A DNA stretch of 64,000 nt from Streptomyces musisoli. GTDB taxonomy: Bacteria; Actinomycetota; Actinomycetes; Streptomycetales; Streptomycetaceae. Location: positions 248,001-312,000 of the forward strand of contig NZ_JAERRH010000001.1 of NCBI RefSeq assembly GCF_016741855.1, written 5' to 3'. The position numbers were made by a program, and so were the translations under genes. Below the pieces are notes generated by a model. The model was not told the DNA's origin and searched no databases. It was given only the letters and a program-made list of their open reading frames with translations. Shown one piece after another: positions 34,941 to 43,257 of the stretch (position 1 is its first letter; every line of letters begins with the position of its first letter).

Positions 34941-35155
34941 GCGCGCGAACCAACAAAGCCGACCCCCGGCCCATACGCGAGCCGACACAGCCGACCCCCG
35001 GCCCCCGCGCGCGAGCCGACACCCGACCCCCGGCCCGCGCCTGATCCGGCACCGCGACCTCCGGCCCGTACGCGAGCCGACACAGTCGGCCGTCGGCTCG
35101 CGCGTGAGCCGAGCACGGCCGCCTCAGGCCCGCGCGCGAGCCGGCACTCCCGGCG
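34941..35155. repeat. Seven degenerate ~31-bp tandem repeats
   Basis: About seven imperfect units of 29-33 bp share the core cgcgagccgacacagccgac followed by cccggccc. They fill most of the 466-bp gap between the galE-like gene and the CDF gene. Units 2 and 3 are most alike; later ones diverge. Frames across it encode only repeats, with no family resemblance. Confidence 0.8.
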
Positions 35156-35308
35156 CCGCCGTTCGGCGGGGGCGTCCGCAGCCTCCTGACCTGCGTAACG
35201 GTTTTCGCAGGTCAGGGCACATGACAACGGTGTTCAGTGCCGCGTTGCCAGATACCCCCCACCCGTAGTTCACTGGGGCTCCTGGCAGGCACACGGAAGG
35301 CGGTAGTC

Positions 35309-36250
35309 ATGGGGGCAGGGCACGACCACGGGCACGCGCACTCCCACGCGCCGGCTCCGGGTACGGCCACGGCCGCGTACCGGGGCCGGCTGCGCATCGC
35401 GCTCGGCATCACGCTCATGATCATGGTGGTCGAGATCGCCGGCGGCCTCCTCGCGGACTCGCTGGCGCTGATCGCGGACGCCGCGCACATGGCGACCGAC
35501 GCGGTGGGCCTCGGCATGGCGCTGCTCGCCGTCCACTTCGCGAACCGTCCGCCGAGCACCAACCGCACCTTCGGCTACGCCCGCGCCGAGATCCTCGCCG
35601 CCCTGGCCAACTGTCTGCTGCTGCTCGTGGTCGGCGGATACGTCCTGTACGAGGCGGTCCAGCGGTTCGTCGAGCCCGCCGACACCCGGGGCGGCCTGAT
35701 GATCGTGTTCGGTCTGATCGGCCTGGCCGCGAACTCCGTCTCGCTGGTCCTGCTGATGCAGGGGCAGAAGGAGAGCCTGAACGTGCGCGGCGCCTTCCTG
35801 GAGGTGGCCGCGGACGCGCTGGGCTCGGTGGCCGTGCTCCTCTCGGCGACGGTGATCCTGACCACCGGCTGGCAGGCGGCCGACCCGATCGCCTCGCTGG
35901 TCATCGGGCTGATGATCGTGCCACGGACGCTGAAGCTGCTGCGCGAGACGCTGGACGTGCTGCTGGAGGCGGCCCCCAAGGGTGTCGACATGGCGGAGGT
36001 CCGGACTCACATCCTGGCGCTGGACGGCGTGGAGGACGTGCACGACCTGCACGCCTGGACGATCACCTCGGGCATGCCGGTGCTGTCGGCCCACGTGGTG
36101 GTCAGTTCCGAGGTGCTGAACGCCATAGGGAACGAGAAGATGCTGCACGAGCTGCAGGGCTGCCTCGGCCACCACTTCGACGTGGAGCACTGCACCTTCC
36201 AGCTGGAACCGGGCGGGCACGCGGAGCACGAGGCACGGCTGTGCCACTGA
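35309..36250 (+). CDS. Cation diffusion facilitator family metal exporter
   Basis: The 313-residue inner-membrane antiporter should export Zn2+ or a similar divalent ion. A His-rich head (GHDHGHAHSHAP) precedes six membrane segments. TM2 has the metal site ADAAHMATDAVG (HxxxD). TM5 reads EVAADALGS, so a Glu replaces the usual first His. A C-terminal cytoplasmic metal domain with HDLHAWTITSG follows. ATG 35309 has GGAAGG upstream. No metal regulator is adjacent. Confidence 0.93.
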   Translation: MGAGHDHGHAHSHAPAPGTATAAYRGRLRIALGITLMIMVVEIAGGLLADSLALIADAAHMATDAVGLGMALLAVHFANRPPSTNRTFGYARAEILAALANCLLLLVVGGYVLYEAVQRFVEPADTRGGLMIVFGLIGLAANSVSLVLLMQGQKESLNVRGAFLEVAADALGSVAVLLSATVILTTGWQAADPIASLVIGLMIVPRTLKLLRETLDVLLEAAPKGVDMAEVRTHILALDGVEDVHDLHAWTITSGMPVLSAHVVVSSEVLNAIGNEKMLHELQGCLGHHFDVEHCTFQLEPGGHAEHEARLCH

Positions 36251-36425
36251 CCGTACGGACTGCCGTTCGGCGCACCCCAGGACGGTTCCCGGCGGCGGAC
36301 GCCGGGCACGATGATCTACCGGATCCGACTCGCGGTACCGCGCCGCGCGCGTACGCGCGGACGTGCCGGGAGTGCCGGATTCGTACGGCAGACTTGGGGC
36401 GCTAGGACCGAAGCGAAGGATGGGC

Positions 36426-37019
36426 ATGCCGATCACACCTGCCACCGCGACGCACAGCTCGTCGAACGGCACCGCAGAGGCGATTTTGCTGGAACTGGTC
36501 GACGAGAAGGGCGTGACGATCGGCACCGCGGAGAAGCTCGCCGCGCACCAGCCACCGGGGCAGCTGCACCGGGCGTTCTCGGTGTTCCTCTTCGACGACC
36601 ACGGCCGGCTGCTGCTCCAGCAGCGGGCGCTCGGCAAGTACCACTCCCCCGGTGTGTGGTCCAACACCTGTTGCGGCCACCCGTACCCGGGAGAGGCGCC
36701 GTTCGCGGCGGCCGCCCGGCGCACGTACGAGGAGCTGGGTGTGTCGCCGTCGCTGCTGGCGGAGGCCGGCACGGTCCGTTACAACCACCCGGACCCCGAC
36801 TCGGGCTTGGTGGAGCAGGAGTACAACCACCTGTTCGTCGGGCTGGTGCAGGCACCGCTCGGCCCGGACCAGGAGGAGGTCGCCTCGACCGCCTTCGTGA
36901 CGGCGGCCGAGCTGGCCGAGCGGCACGCCCGGGACCCGTTCTCGGCCTGGTTCATGACCGTGCTGGACGCGGCCCGCCCCGCGATCAGGGAGCTGACGGG
37001 CCCGTCCGCGGGCTGGTGA
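36426..37019 (+). CDS. idi: Isopentenyl-diphosphate delta-isomerase (type I)
   Basis: The 197-residue Nudix-fold enzyme interconverts IPP and DMAPP. Family motifs are WSNTCCGHP with the catalytic Cys, REEL-like ARRTYEELG (Nudix box) and EYNHLFVG with the catalytic Glu. GAAGGA (36415-36420) lies five bases before ATG 36426; an ATG at 36420 is in frame but overlaps that site. It lies 10 kb from the hopanoid cluster and supplies the same pathway. Confidence 0.95.
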   Translation: MPITPATATHSSSNGTAEAILLELVDEKGVTIGTAEKLAAHQPPGQLHRAFSVFLFDDHGRLLLQQRALGKYHSPGVWSNTCCGHPYPGEAPFAAAARRTYEELGVSPSLLAEAGTVRYNHPDPDSGLVEQEYNHLFVGLVQAPLGPDQEEVASTAFVTAAELAERHARDPFSAWFMTVLDAARPAIRELTGPSAGW

Positions 37020-37034
37020 CCTTTCCCGGTCCCG

Positions 37035-37529
37035 CTACGAGAGCGCCGCGGGCTTGAGCGGCAGGGCGACCCAGATCACCTTGCCGCCGCTCGCGGTGTG
37101 CTCCACGTCGACGACACCGCCCGCCTCCCGGGCCACCTCACGGACCAGGAGCAGCCCCCGGCCGCCGGTCTGGCCGTGGTCGGCCTCCAGGGCGGTCGGC
37201 CGGTAGGGATGGTTGTCCTCGACGGACACCCGCACCCACTCGGCCCCCACCGCCACCTCCACGGCGAGCACCGGCGACAGCAGCGCCGCGTGCCGGACCG
37301 CGTTGGTGACCAGCTCGGAGACGATCAGCAGCAGCCCGTGCACCAGGTCGTCGGAGACCGGCACGCCCTGGCGCAGCAGCAGGTCCCGTACCGCGTGCCG
37401 GGCCTGCGGGACCGAGGCGTCCACCGCGGCCGCGGTGAACCGCCAGACGCCTTCGTACGGCAGGGGATCCGGTGGACGTTCGCCGCGCCCCGCCGGGCGC
37501 GGGCCGTCCCCGCGCCCGTGGTTGTCCAT
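37035..37529 (-). CDS. GHKL ATP-binding anti-sigma-type regulator
   Basis: This protein of about 164 residues has one HATPase_c domain of the RsbW/SpoIIAB-like kind widespread in Streptomyces. The N-box is IVSELVTNAVRHA, the G1-like motif VSVEDNHP, and the G2 motif GGRGLLLVREVA. Such proteins bind ATP and sequester or phosphorylate anti-anti-sigma factors. The start is uncertain: ATG 37529 is used, but GTG 37565 adds 12 residues and neither has a strong ribosome site. It converges on idi with only 15 bp between stops. Confidence 0.85.
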   Translation of the reverse strand: MDNHGRGDGPRPAGRGERPPDPLPYEGVWRFTAAAVDASVPQARHAVRDLLLRQGVPVSDDLVHGLLLIVSELVTNAVRHAALLSPVLAVEVAVGAEWVRVSVEDNHPYRPTALEADHGQTGGRGLLLVREVAREAGGVVDVEHTASGGKVIWVALPLKPAALS

Positions 37530-37765
37530 CGTCCGGTCGCCACCCTCGCGCTCGATTGTCACCACACGTCGAGTGTTGGTAACGAGGCGCCCCCGCCCGG
37601 ATACCTGAACACAAGTCAGCGGGTATCGAACGGTTTCTGACCGACTGCGCCCCAGCCGGTCGCGGGTCGGACTGTTCCTGTTCTTAGGACGCCGGTTCGC
37701 GAACTAGTCGGGTTGTACGGGTTCGGCCTGCCACCGGGCAGGCGCCCTTCGATACGATCCGCCGC

Positions 37766-38521
37766 ATGGAGCCCCAGCTGTCCCACCAGGTCACCGACTC
37801 CGTCGCCACCGTGGTGATCCGTCATCCCGCCAAGCGCAACGCCATGACGACCGCGATGTGGCGTTCCCTTCCCCCGATGCTGGACGCGCTTGCACGTGAC
37901 CCCGGTGTACGGGCGCTGGTGCTCACCGGCGAGGGCGGCACCTTCTGCGCGGGCGCCGACATCTCCACGCTCCGGGGCGCGGCGCAGGAGCCGCAGTCCC
38001 TCGCGGTGGCGGCCGAGGAGGCCCTGGCCGCGTTCCCCAAGCCGACCGTCGCCGCGGTGCGCGGGCACTGCGTGGGCGGGGGGACGCAGCTCGCGGCGGC
38101 CTGCGATCTGCGGCTGGCGGAGGAGGGGGCGCTGTTCGGGGTGACACCGGCGAGGCTCGGCGTCGTCTATCCGTCCGCCTCGACCCGCCGCCTGACGTCC
38201 CTGGTCGGCCCGGCCACGGCCAAGTACCTGCTGTTCACGGCCGAGTTGATCGACGCCGGGCGGGCGCTGGGCACCGGCCTGGTGAACGAGGTGCTGCCCG
38301 AGGGAGAGCTGGACAAGCGGGTCGCCGAACTGACCCGGGTCCTGGTGTCCCGCTCGCAGCTCACCCAGGCCGCCGCCAAGGAGTTCGCGGACGGCCGCAC
38401 CGACCGCGACGCCCACTGGAGCGCGCAGGCGCGCGGCAGCGGCGACACCGCGGAGGGGGTCGCCGCGTTCCTGGAGCGCCGGCAGCCGCGCTTCACCTGG
38501 AACGTGTCCGCGTCGGGCTGA
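37766..38521 (+). CDS. Enoyl-CoA hydratase/isomerase family protein lacking both usual catalytic Glu
   Basis: The 251-residue crotonase-fold protein has oxyanion segments FCAGADIS and CVGGGTQLAAACD. In true hydratases the latter contains Glu (GGGxEL) and a second Glu follows in PEILLG. Here these positions are Gln (GGGTQL) and Ala (TPARLG). It may therefore be an isomerase, thioesterase-like or other crotonase. TACGAT (37753-37758) lies seven bases before the ATG and no Shine-Dalgarno is present, suggesting a leaderless transcript. Its 3' end overlaps the convergent DJ-1 gene by 29 bp. Confidence 0.85.
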   Translation: MEPQLSHQVTDSVATVVIRHPAKRNAMTTAMWRSLPPMLDALARDPGVRALVLTGEGGTFCAGADISTLRGAAQEPQSLAVAAEEALAAFPKPTVAAVRGHCVGGGTQLAAACDLRLAEEGALFGVTPARLGVVYPSASTRRLTSLVGPATAKYLLFTAELIDAGRALGTGLVNEVLPEGELDKRVAELTRVLVSRSQLTQAAAKEFADGRTDRDAHWSAQARGSGDTAEGVAAFLERRQPRFTWNVSASG

Positions 38522-39143
38522 AGCGGCTCCCGTCGCGGAACTCCGCGACGAGGTGCTCGGGCGCCTTCTCGGGCGACCCGGCGTCGTACGGCGGCTGGGG
38601 ATCGTACTCGGTCAACAGCTGCACGGCCTGGGCGTGTTCGTCGCCGGCGATGGTGCCGAGGAGCGTGAGGCCCATGTCGATGCCGGACGACACGCCCGCG
38701 GCGGTGACGTACTTGCCGTCCACGACCACGCGTTCCCCCGTCGGCTCGGCCCCGTAGTCGCGCAGATGGTCCAGGGCGAGCCAGTGCGAGGTGGCGCGGC
38801 GGCCGCGCAGCAGCCCGGCGGCGGCCAGCAGCAGCGAGCCCGTGCACACCGAGGTGGTCCAGGTGCTGGTGGCGTCCGCCGCGCGCAGCCAGTCCAGCAG
38901 GACGGTGTTCTCCATCTGCGGGGTCTGGCCGGGCCCGCCGGGCACGATCAGGATGTCCGGGGACGGTACGTCGGAGAGGGTCCGGTCGGCGGTGAGCGCC
39001 AGGTCCCCGGTGTCGTTGCGGACGGGCCCGGTGCGCTCGGCGACGAACACGGTCTCGGAGTCCGGCAGCCGGCCGAGGGTCTCGTAGGGCCCGACGGCGT
39101 CGAGGGCGGTGAAACCGTCGTAGAGGACGATGGCGATCTGCAT
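38493..39143 (-). CDS. DJ-1/PfpI family protein (isonitrile-hydratase-like)
   Basis: The 216-residue protein has the DJ-1/PfpI fold with nucleophile cysteine in TSVCTGSLLLAAAG and TSHWLALDHL, as in the amidotransferase-like half of GlxA regulators and in isonitrile hydratases. No DNA-binding domain is attached. ATG 39143 follows AGGGAA. It lies 80 bp downstream of a GlxA-type regulator gene on the same strand, and the two probably form one unit with the regulator controlling it. Confidence 0.88.
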   Translation of the reverse strand: MQIAIVLYDGFTALDAVGPYETLGRLPDSETVFVAERTGPVRNDTGDLALTADRTLSDVPSPDILIVPGGPGQTPQMENTVLLDWLRAADATSTWTTSVCTGSLLLAAAGLLRGRRATSHWLALDHLRDYGAEPTGERVVVDGKYVTAAGVSSGIDMGLTLLGTIAGDEHAQAVQLLTEYDPQPPYDAGSPEKAPEHLVAEFRDGSRFSPTRTRSR

Positions 39144-39223
39144 GCGGTTCCCTTGTCGTTCGGGGCGGTGCCCGGGGCGGTGCTCGGGCGGTGTCATGGC
39201 GGTGCCGGAAGGCCGGGACCGGG

Positions 39224-40183
39224 TCAGGTCACGGGTGCGGGGCGGAAGCGCCGGCGGTACTCCGCCGGAGACGTGCCGAGGGTGCGCAGGAAGGCGCGGC
39301 GCATGGCCTCCGGGGTGCCGTAGCCGCTGGCGCGGGCGACCTGCTCGACGCCGTCGGCACTGTCCTCCAGCAGGCGGCGCGCGTGTTCGAGGCGGACCCG
39401 GTCGACGTACCGGCCGGGTGTCATGCCCGTCTCGGCCTGGAAGGCGCGGGCGAAGTGGCGGGGGGAGAGGGCGGCGCGGGCGGCCAGCGCCTCGACGCCG
39501 AGGGCACCGTCCGGATGCTCGGTGATCCACTGCTGGACGTCCCGCAGGGGCTTGCGCCGGGCGGTCTGGACGGCCAGCTGGGCGCTGAACTGGGCCTGGT
39601 TGCCCGGTCTGCGCAGGAACACCACGAGGTGGCGGGCGACGGCCAGCGCCGCCTCCCGGCCCAGGTCCTCCTCCACCAGCGCGAGGGAGAGGTCGATGCC
39701 CGCGGTGACCCCGGCGGAGGTGGCCACGTGACCGTCCCGGACGAAGATCGGTTCGGGGTCGACCCGCACGGCGGGGTGGTCCCGGGCGAGTTCCTCGCAG
39801 TACGCCCAGTGGGTGGTGACACGCCGGCCGTCCAGGAGCCCGGCCCGGGCCAGCGGGACGGCGCCGGTGCAGACGGAGACCAGGCGGGGCGCCCGCGGAC
39901 CGTGCACGCGCAACCACTCCACCAGCCGCGGGTCCGGCTCGCGGCTGCCCTCGCCGCCGGGGACCAGCAGGGTGTGCGGATCCGCCGCGTCCGCCAGGGA
40001 CCCGTCGGGTACGAGGGTCAGTCCGCTGGAGGTGCGCACGGGGCCGCCGTCCACGGAGGCGGTGCGGATCCGGTACGAGCCGGGGGTGTGCAGCTCGGCT
40101 CCGGCGAAGACTTCCACGGGCCCGGTGACGTCGAGGCTCTGGAGGCCGTCGAAGACGGTGAGGAGGACGGTTCGCTGCTCCAT
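39224..40183 (-). CDS. GlxA-family transcriptional regulator (DJ-1 + AraC)
   Basis: This 319-residue fusion has a DJ-1/PfpI-like sensor domain (about 1-185, SVCTGAVPLARAG) followed by an AraC helix-turn-helix pair (about 215-315, ALSPRHFARAFQAETGMTPGRYVDRVRLEHARRLL). Such regulators sense small nitrogen compounds or metabolites. ATG 40183 has GAGG close upstream. Its C-terminal part shows the standard two helix-turn-helix motifs. It transcribes toward the free-standing DJ-1 gene. Confidence 0.92.
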   Translation of the reverse strand: MEQRTVLLTVFDGLQSLDVTGPVEVFAGAELHTPGSYRIRTASVDGGPVRTSSGLTLVPDGSLADAADPHTLLVPGGEGSREPDPRLVEWLRVHGPRAPRLVSVCTGAVPLARAGLLDGRRVTTHWAYCEELARDHPAVRVDPEPIFVRDGHVATSAGVTAGIDLSLALVEEDLGREAALAVARHLVVFLRRPGNQAQFSAQLAVQTARRKPLRDVQQWITEHPDGALGVEALAARAALSPRHFARAFQAETGMTPGRYVDRVRLEHARRLLEDSADGVEQVARASGYGTPEAMRRAFLRTLGTSPAEYRRRFRPAPVT

Positions 40184-40323
40184 GACCTCGATTGTTCGTC
40201 GCTCCGGGGAGGTCCGCAATGACACCCTTCCCACCTTTTCGGCCATGACGGGTTCCGTGGCGCCGCGCGGAGGTACCCGGCCCTCGCCCCGGTCGCCGGG
40301 ACCGGGCGGGAAGGAGAAGTGTC

Positions 40324-40455
40324 GTGTTCCGTGCCATCGCAGACGTACTGCGGCAGATCGGCGGGGCCGTCGCCACGGTGGTCACGCTGCCGTTCCGGGC
40401 GGTCGCCCGGTTGTTCGGCGGAGCGTCGTCCTCCGCACGCGGGAGCCGGGCCTGA
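40324..40455 (+). CDS. LPFR-motif small protein (43 residues)
   Basis: The frame reads (GTG) MFRAIADVLRQIGGAVATVV, then the TLPFRAVARLFGG motif and a Ser/Arg tail ASSSARGSRA. I recall this LPFR-motif protein as a conserved small protein of Streptomyces. AAGGAG (40311-40316) lies seven bases before the GTG, strong support for translation. The central part can form one amphipathic or membrane-skimming helix. It precedes tex by 102 bp on the same strand. The function is unknown. Confidence 0.85.
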   Translation: MFRAIADVLRQIGGAVATVVTLPFRAVARLFGGASSSARGSRA

Positions 40456-40557
40456 CCGGGGGCCCGGCGCCCCGCCGGGGGCCGCCCTGATCCCCGGATG
40501 CCGTCGCCACCTGCCACAATTGCCGCGCAACCTCAGTGGAGAAGGCGGTACGGGATC

Positions 40558-43014
40558 GTGACGACACCCGGGTCCATCGGAGCAGGGTCCATCGAAAGCA
40601 GGATCGCCGAGGAGCTCGGCGTACGGGAGCGGCAGGTGAAGGCCGCGGTGGAACTGCTCGACAGCGGTTCCACGGTGCCCTTCATCGCTCGCTACCGCAA
40701 GGAAGCGACCGAGATGCTCGACGACGCGCAGCTGCGCACGCTCGAGGAGCGGCTGCGCTATCTGCGGGAGCTGGAGGAGCGCCGGACCGCGATCCTCGAG
40801 TCGGTGCGGGAGCAGGGCAAGCTCACCGAGGAGCTGGAGGCGCAGATCCGCGGCGCCGAGACGAAGGCGCGGCTGGAGGACGTCTACCTCCCCTACAAGC
40901 CCAAGCGGCGCACGAAGGCGCAGATCGCGCGCGAGGCGGGCCTGGAGCCGCTCGCGGAGGGGCTGCTGGCCGACCCGACGGTCGAACCGGCGGCGGCCGC
41001 CGCCGCGTTCGTGGACGCGGACAAGGGCGTCGCCGATCCGCAGGCCGCGCTGGACGGCGCGCGGGCCATCCTGACCGAGCGGTTCTCGGAGGACGCCGAC
41101 CTGATCGGCGAGGTGCGCGAGCGCATGTGGGTGCGCGGACGGCTCGCCGCGAAGGTGCGCGACGGCAAGGAGGAGGCGGGCGCCAAGTTCGCCGACTACT
41201 TCGACTTCGCCGAGCCGTTCACCGAGCTGCCCTCGCACCGCGTCCTGGCGATGCTGCGCGGCGAGAAGGAGGAGGTCCTCGATCTCGTCCTGGAGCCGGA
41301 GGAGCCCGCTGATTCCCCATCGGTTCCGTCCTCCTACGAGGGAATCATCGCCCGCCGCTTCGGGATCGCCGACCGGGGCCGCCCCGCCGACAAGTGGCTG
41401 ACGGACACGGTCCGCTGGGCTTGGCGCACCCGCATCCTGGTCCACCTCGGCATCGACCTGCGGCTCAGGCTGCGGACGGCCGCCGAGGACGAGGCGGTGA
41501 ACGTGTTCGCGGCGAACCTGCGGGACCTGCTGCTGGCCGCCCCGGCCGGCACCCGCGCGACGCTCGGCCTGGACCCCGGTTTCCGCACCGGGGTGAAGGT
41601 CGCCGTGGTCGACGCCACCGGCAAGGTCGTCGCCACCGACGTGATCCACCCGCACGTGCCGGCCAACAAGTGGGACGAGGCGCTCGCCAAGCTGGCGCGG
41701 CTGGCCGAGGCGCACGCGGTCGAGCTGGTCGCCATCGGCAACGGCACGGCGTCCCGCGAGACCGACAAGCTCGCCGGCGAACTCATCGCCAAGCACCCGG
41801 AGTTGAAGCTCACCAAGGTCATGGTGTCCGAGGCGGGCGCGTCGGTGTACTCCGCCTCGCAGTACGCCTCGCGGGAGCTGCCGGACATGGACGTGTCGCT
41901 GCGGGGCGCCGTCTCCATCGCGCGGCGGCTCCAGGACCCGCTGGCCGAGCTGGTGAAGATCGACCCGAAGTCGATCGGCGTGGGCCAGTACCAGCACGAC
42001 CTGTCCGAGGTGAAGCTGTCCCGCTCGCTGGACGCGGTCGTCGAGGACTGTGTGAACGGCGTCGGCGTGGACGTCAACACCGCGTCCGTGCCGCTGCTCT
42101 CGCGGGTGTCCGGCATCTCCTCGGGACTCGCCGAGAACATCGTGGCGCACCGGGACGCCAACGGGCCGTTCAGCTCGCGCTCCGAGCTGAAGAAGGTGGC
42201 GCGGCTCGGCCCGAAGGCGTACGAGCAGTGCGCGGGCTTCCTGCGGATCCGCGGCGGAGACGACCCGCTGGACGGCTCCAGCGTGCACCCCGAGGCCTAC
42301 CCGGTGGTGCGGCGGATGGTGAAGACGACGGGCCAGGAGGTGGCGTCCCTCATCGGCAACACGGGCGTGCTGCGCTCCCTGCGGCCGGCCGACTTCGTGG
42401 ACGACACCTTCGGTCTGCCGACCGTCTCCGACATCCTCCGGGAGCTGGAGAAGCCCGGCCGCGACCCGCGTCCCGCGTTCAAGACGGCCACCTTCAAGGA
42501 GGGCGTGGAGAAGATCTCCGACCTGTCCGCGGGGATGGTCCTGGAGGGCGTGGTCACCAACGTGGCCGCCTTCGGCGCGTTCGTGGACATCGGTGTCCAC
42601 CAGGACGGGCTGGTGCACGTGTCGGCGATGTCGAAGACGTTCGTCAAGGACCCGCGGGACGTCGCGAAGCCCGGTGACATCGTCAAGGTGAAGGTCCTCG
42701 ACGTGGACATCCCGCGCAAGCGGATCGCGCTGACCCTGCGGCTGGACGACGAGGCCGCGCCGCAGGGGCAGGGCGGCGGCCGGCAGCAGCGCGGCGGGGC
42801 CCGGCCGCCCCAGCAGCGGCAGGGCGGCCAGCGACAGGACGGCGGTGGCCGGCGACAGGACGGCGGCGGTCAGCGGCAGGGCGGCGGCGGTCAGCGGCAG
42901 GGCCGTGGCGGCGGTGACCGGGCCGGCCGGCAGGCCCCGGCGCCGGCCAACAGCGCGATGGCGGACGCGCTGCGCCGCGCCGGGCTGCTGAACCCGGACG
43001 ACAAGCGGCGCTGA
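40558..43014 (+). CDS. tex: Tex-family RNA-binding transcription accessory protein
   Basis: The 818-residue protein shows the Tex order: N-terminal helical domain ([21 protein letters not shown]), YqgF-like nuclease fold ([18 protein letters not shown]), helix-hairpin-helix region ([14 protein letters not shown]) and a C-terminal S1 RNA-binding domain ([29 protein letters not shown], split by normal variation). A Gln/Gly/Arg-rich tail of about 60 residues (RQDGGG and RQGGGG repeats) precedes the final helix. The GTG at 40558 is used; the ribosome site is weak. Confidence 0.95.
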   Translation: MTTPGSIGAGSIESRIAEELGVRERQVKAAVELLDSGSTVPFIARYRKEATEMLDDAQLRTLEERLRYLRELEERRTAILESVREQGKLTEELEAQIRGAETKARLEDVYLPYKPKRRTKAQIAREAGLEPLAEGLLADPTVEPAAAAAAFVDADKGVADPQAALDGARAILTERFSEDADLIGEVRERMWVRGRLAAKVRDGKEEAGAKFADYFDFAEPFTELPSHRVLAMLRGEKEEVLDLVLEPEEPADSPSVPSSYEGIIARRFGIADRGRPADKWLTDTVRWAWRTRILVHLGIDLRLRLRTAAEDEAVNVFAANLRDLLLAAPAGTRATLGLDPGFRTGVKVAVVDATGKVVATDVIHPHVPANKWDEALAKLARLAEAHAVELVAIGNGTASRETDKLAGELIAKHPELKLTKVMVSEAGASVYSASQYASRELPDMDVSLRGAVSIARRLQDPLAELVKIDPKSIGVGQYQHDLSEVKLSRSLDAVVEDCVNGVGVDVNTASVPLLSRVSGISSGLAENIVAHRDANGPFSSRSELKKVARLGPKAYEQCAGFLRIRGGDDPLDGSSVHPEAYPVVRRMVKTTGQEVASLIGNTGVLRSLRPADFVDDTFGLPTVSDILRELEKPGRDPRPAFKTATFKEGVEKISDLSAGMVLEGVVTNVAAFGAFVDIGVHQDGLVHVSAMSKTFVKDPRDVAKPGDIVKVKVLDVDIPRKRIALTLRLDDEAAPQGQGGGRQQRGGARPPQQRQGGQRQDGGGRRQDGGGQRQGGGGQRQGRGGGDRAGRQAPAPANSAMADALRRAGLLNPDDKRR

Positions 43015-43047
43015 GCCGGCGGGCGGGACCGTGCGCACGTCGCACGG

Positions 43048-43109
43048 CCCCGCCCGTCCTGCCTTGCCCGCGGCCCGGCCCCGCCCGTCCTGCCTTGCCC
43101 GCGGCCCGG
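43048..43109. repeat. Exact 31-bp tandem duplication
   Basis: Two identical 31-bp copies (43048-43078 and 43079-43109) lie just after the tex stop. The unit begins ccccgcccgtcctgccttg. Perfect identity suggests a recent event. Confidence 0.9.
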
Positions 43110-43132
43110 CCTGGGCAGACCACGGACGCGGG

Positions 43133-43257
43133 ACGCCTTCCGTCACCGGTCAGTGGGACGGCTCCCGTCACCGATCAGCGGGGAGGGCTTCCGTCACCGA
43201 TCAGCGGGACGGCTCCCCACTGGTCAGCGGGGACGCCTTCCGTCGCAGGTCAGTGGT
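43133..43257. repeat. ~25-bp degenerate tandem repeats running into the STAND gene stop
   Basis: About five units share cgtcaccg(g/a)tcag(t/c)ggg. The first and last units are nearly identical over 24 bp. The last covers the TGA (43250-43252) of the convergent NB-ARC gene. Confidence 0.8.

Noticed and set aside
34941..35155. CRISPR-like spaced repeats
   Set aside because: Units abut without unique spacers and are degenerate; no cas genes nearby. The array at 62451-62640 was rejected on the same grounds.
34809..35189. 127-codon frame with AREPT-like repeats
   Set aside because: It merely translates the tandem array and the end of the galE-like gene; no ribosome site and no recognisable domain.
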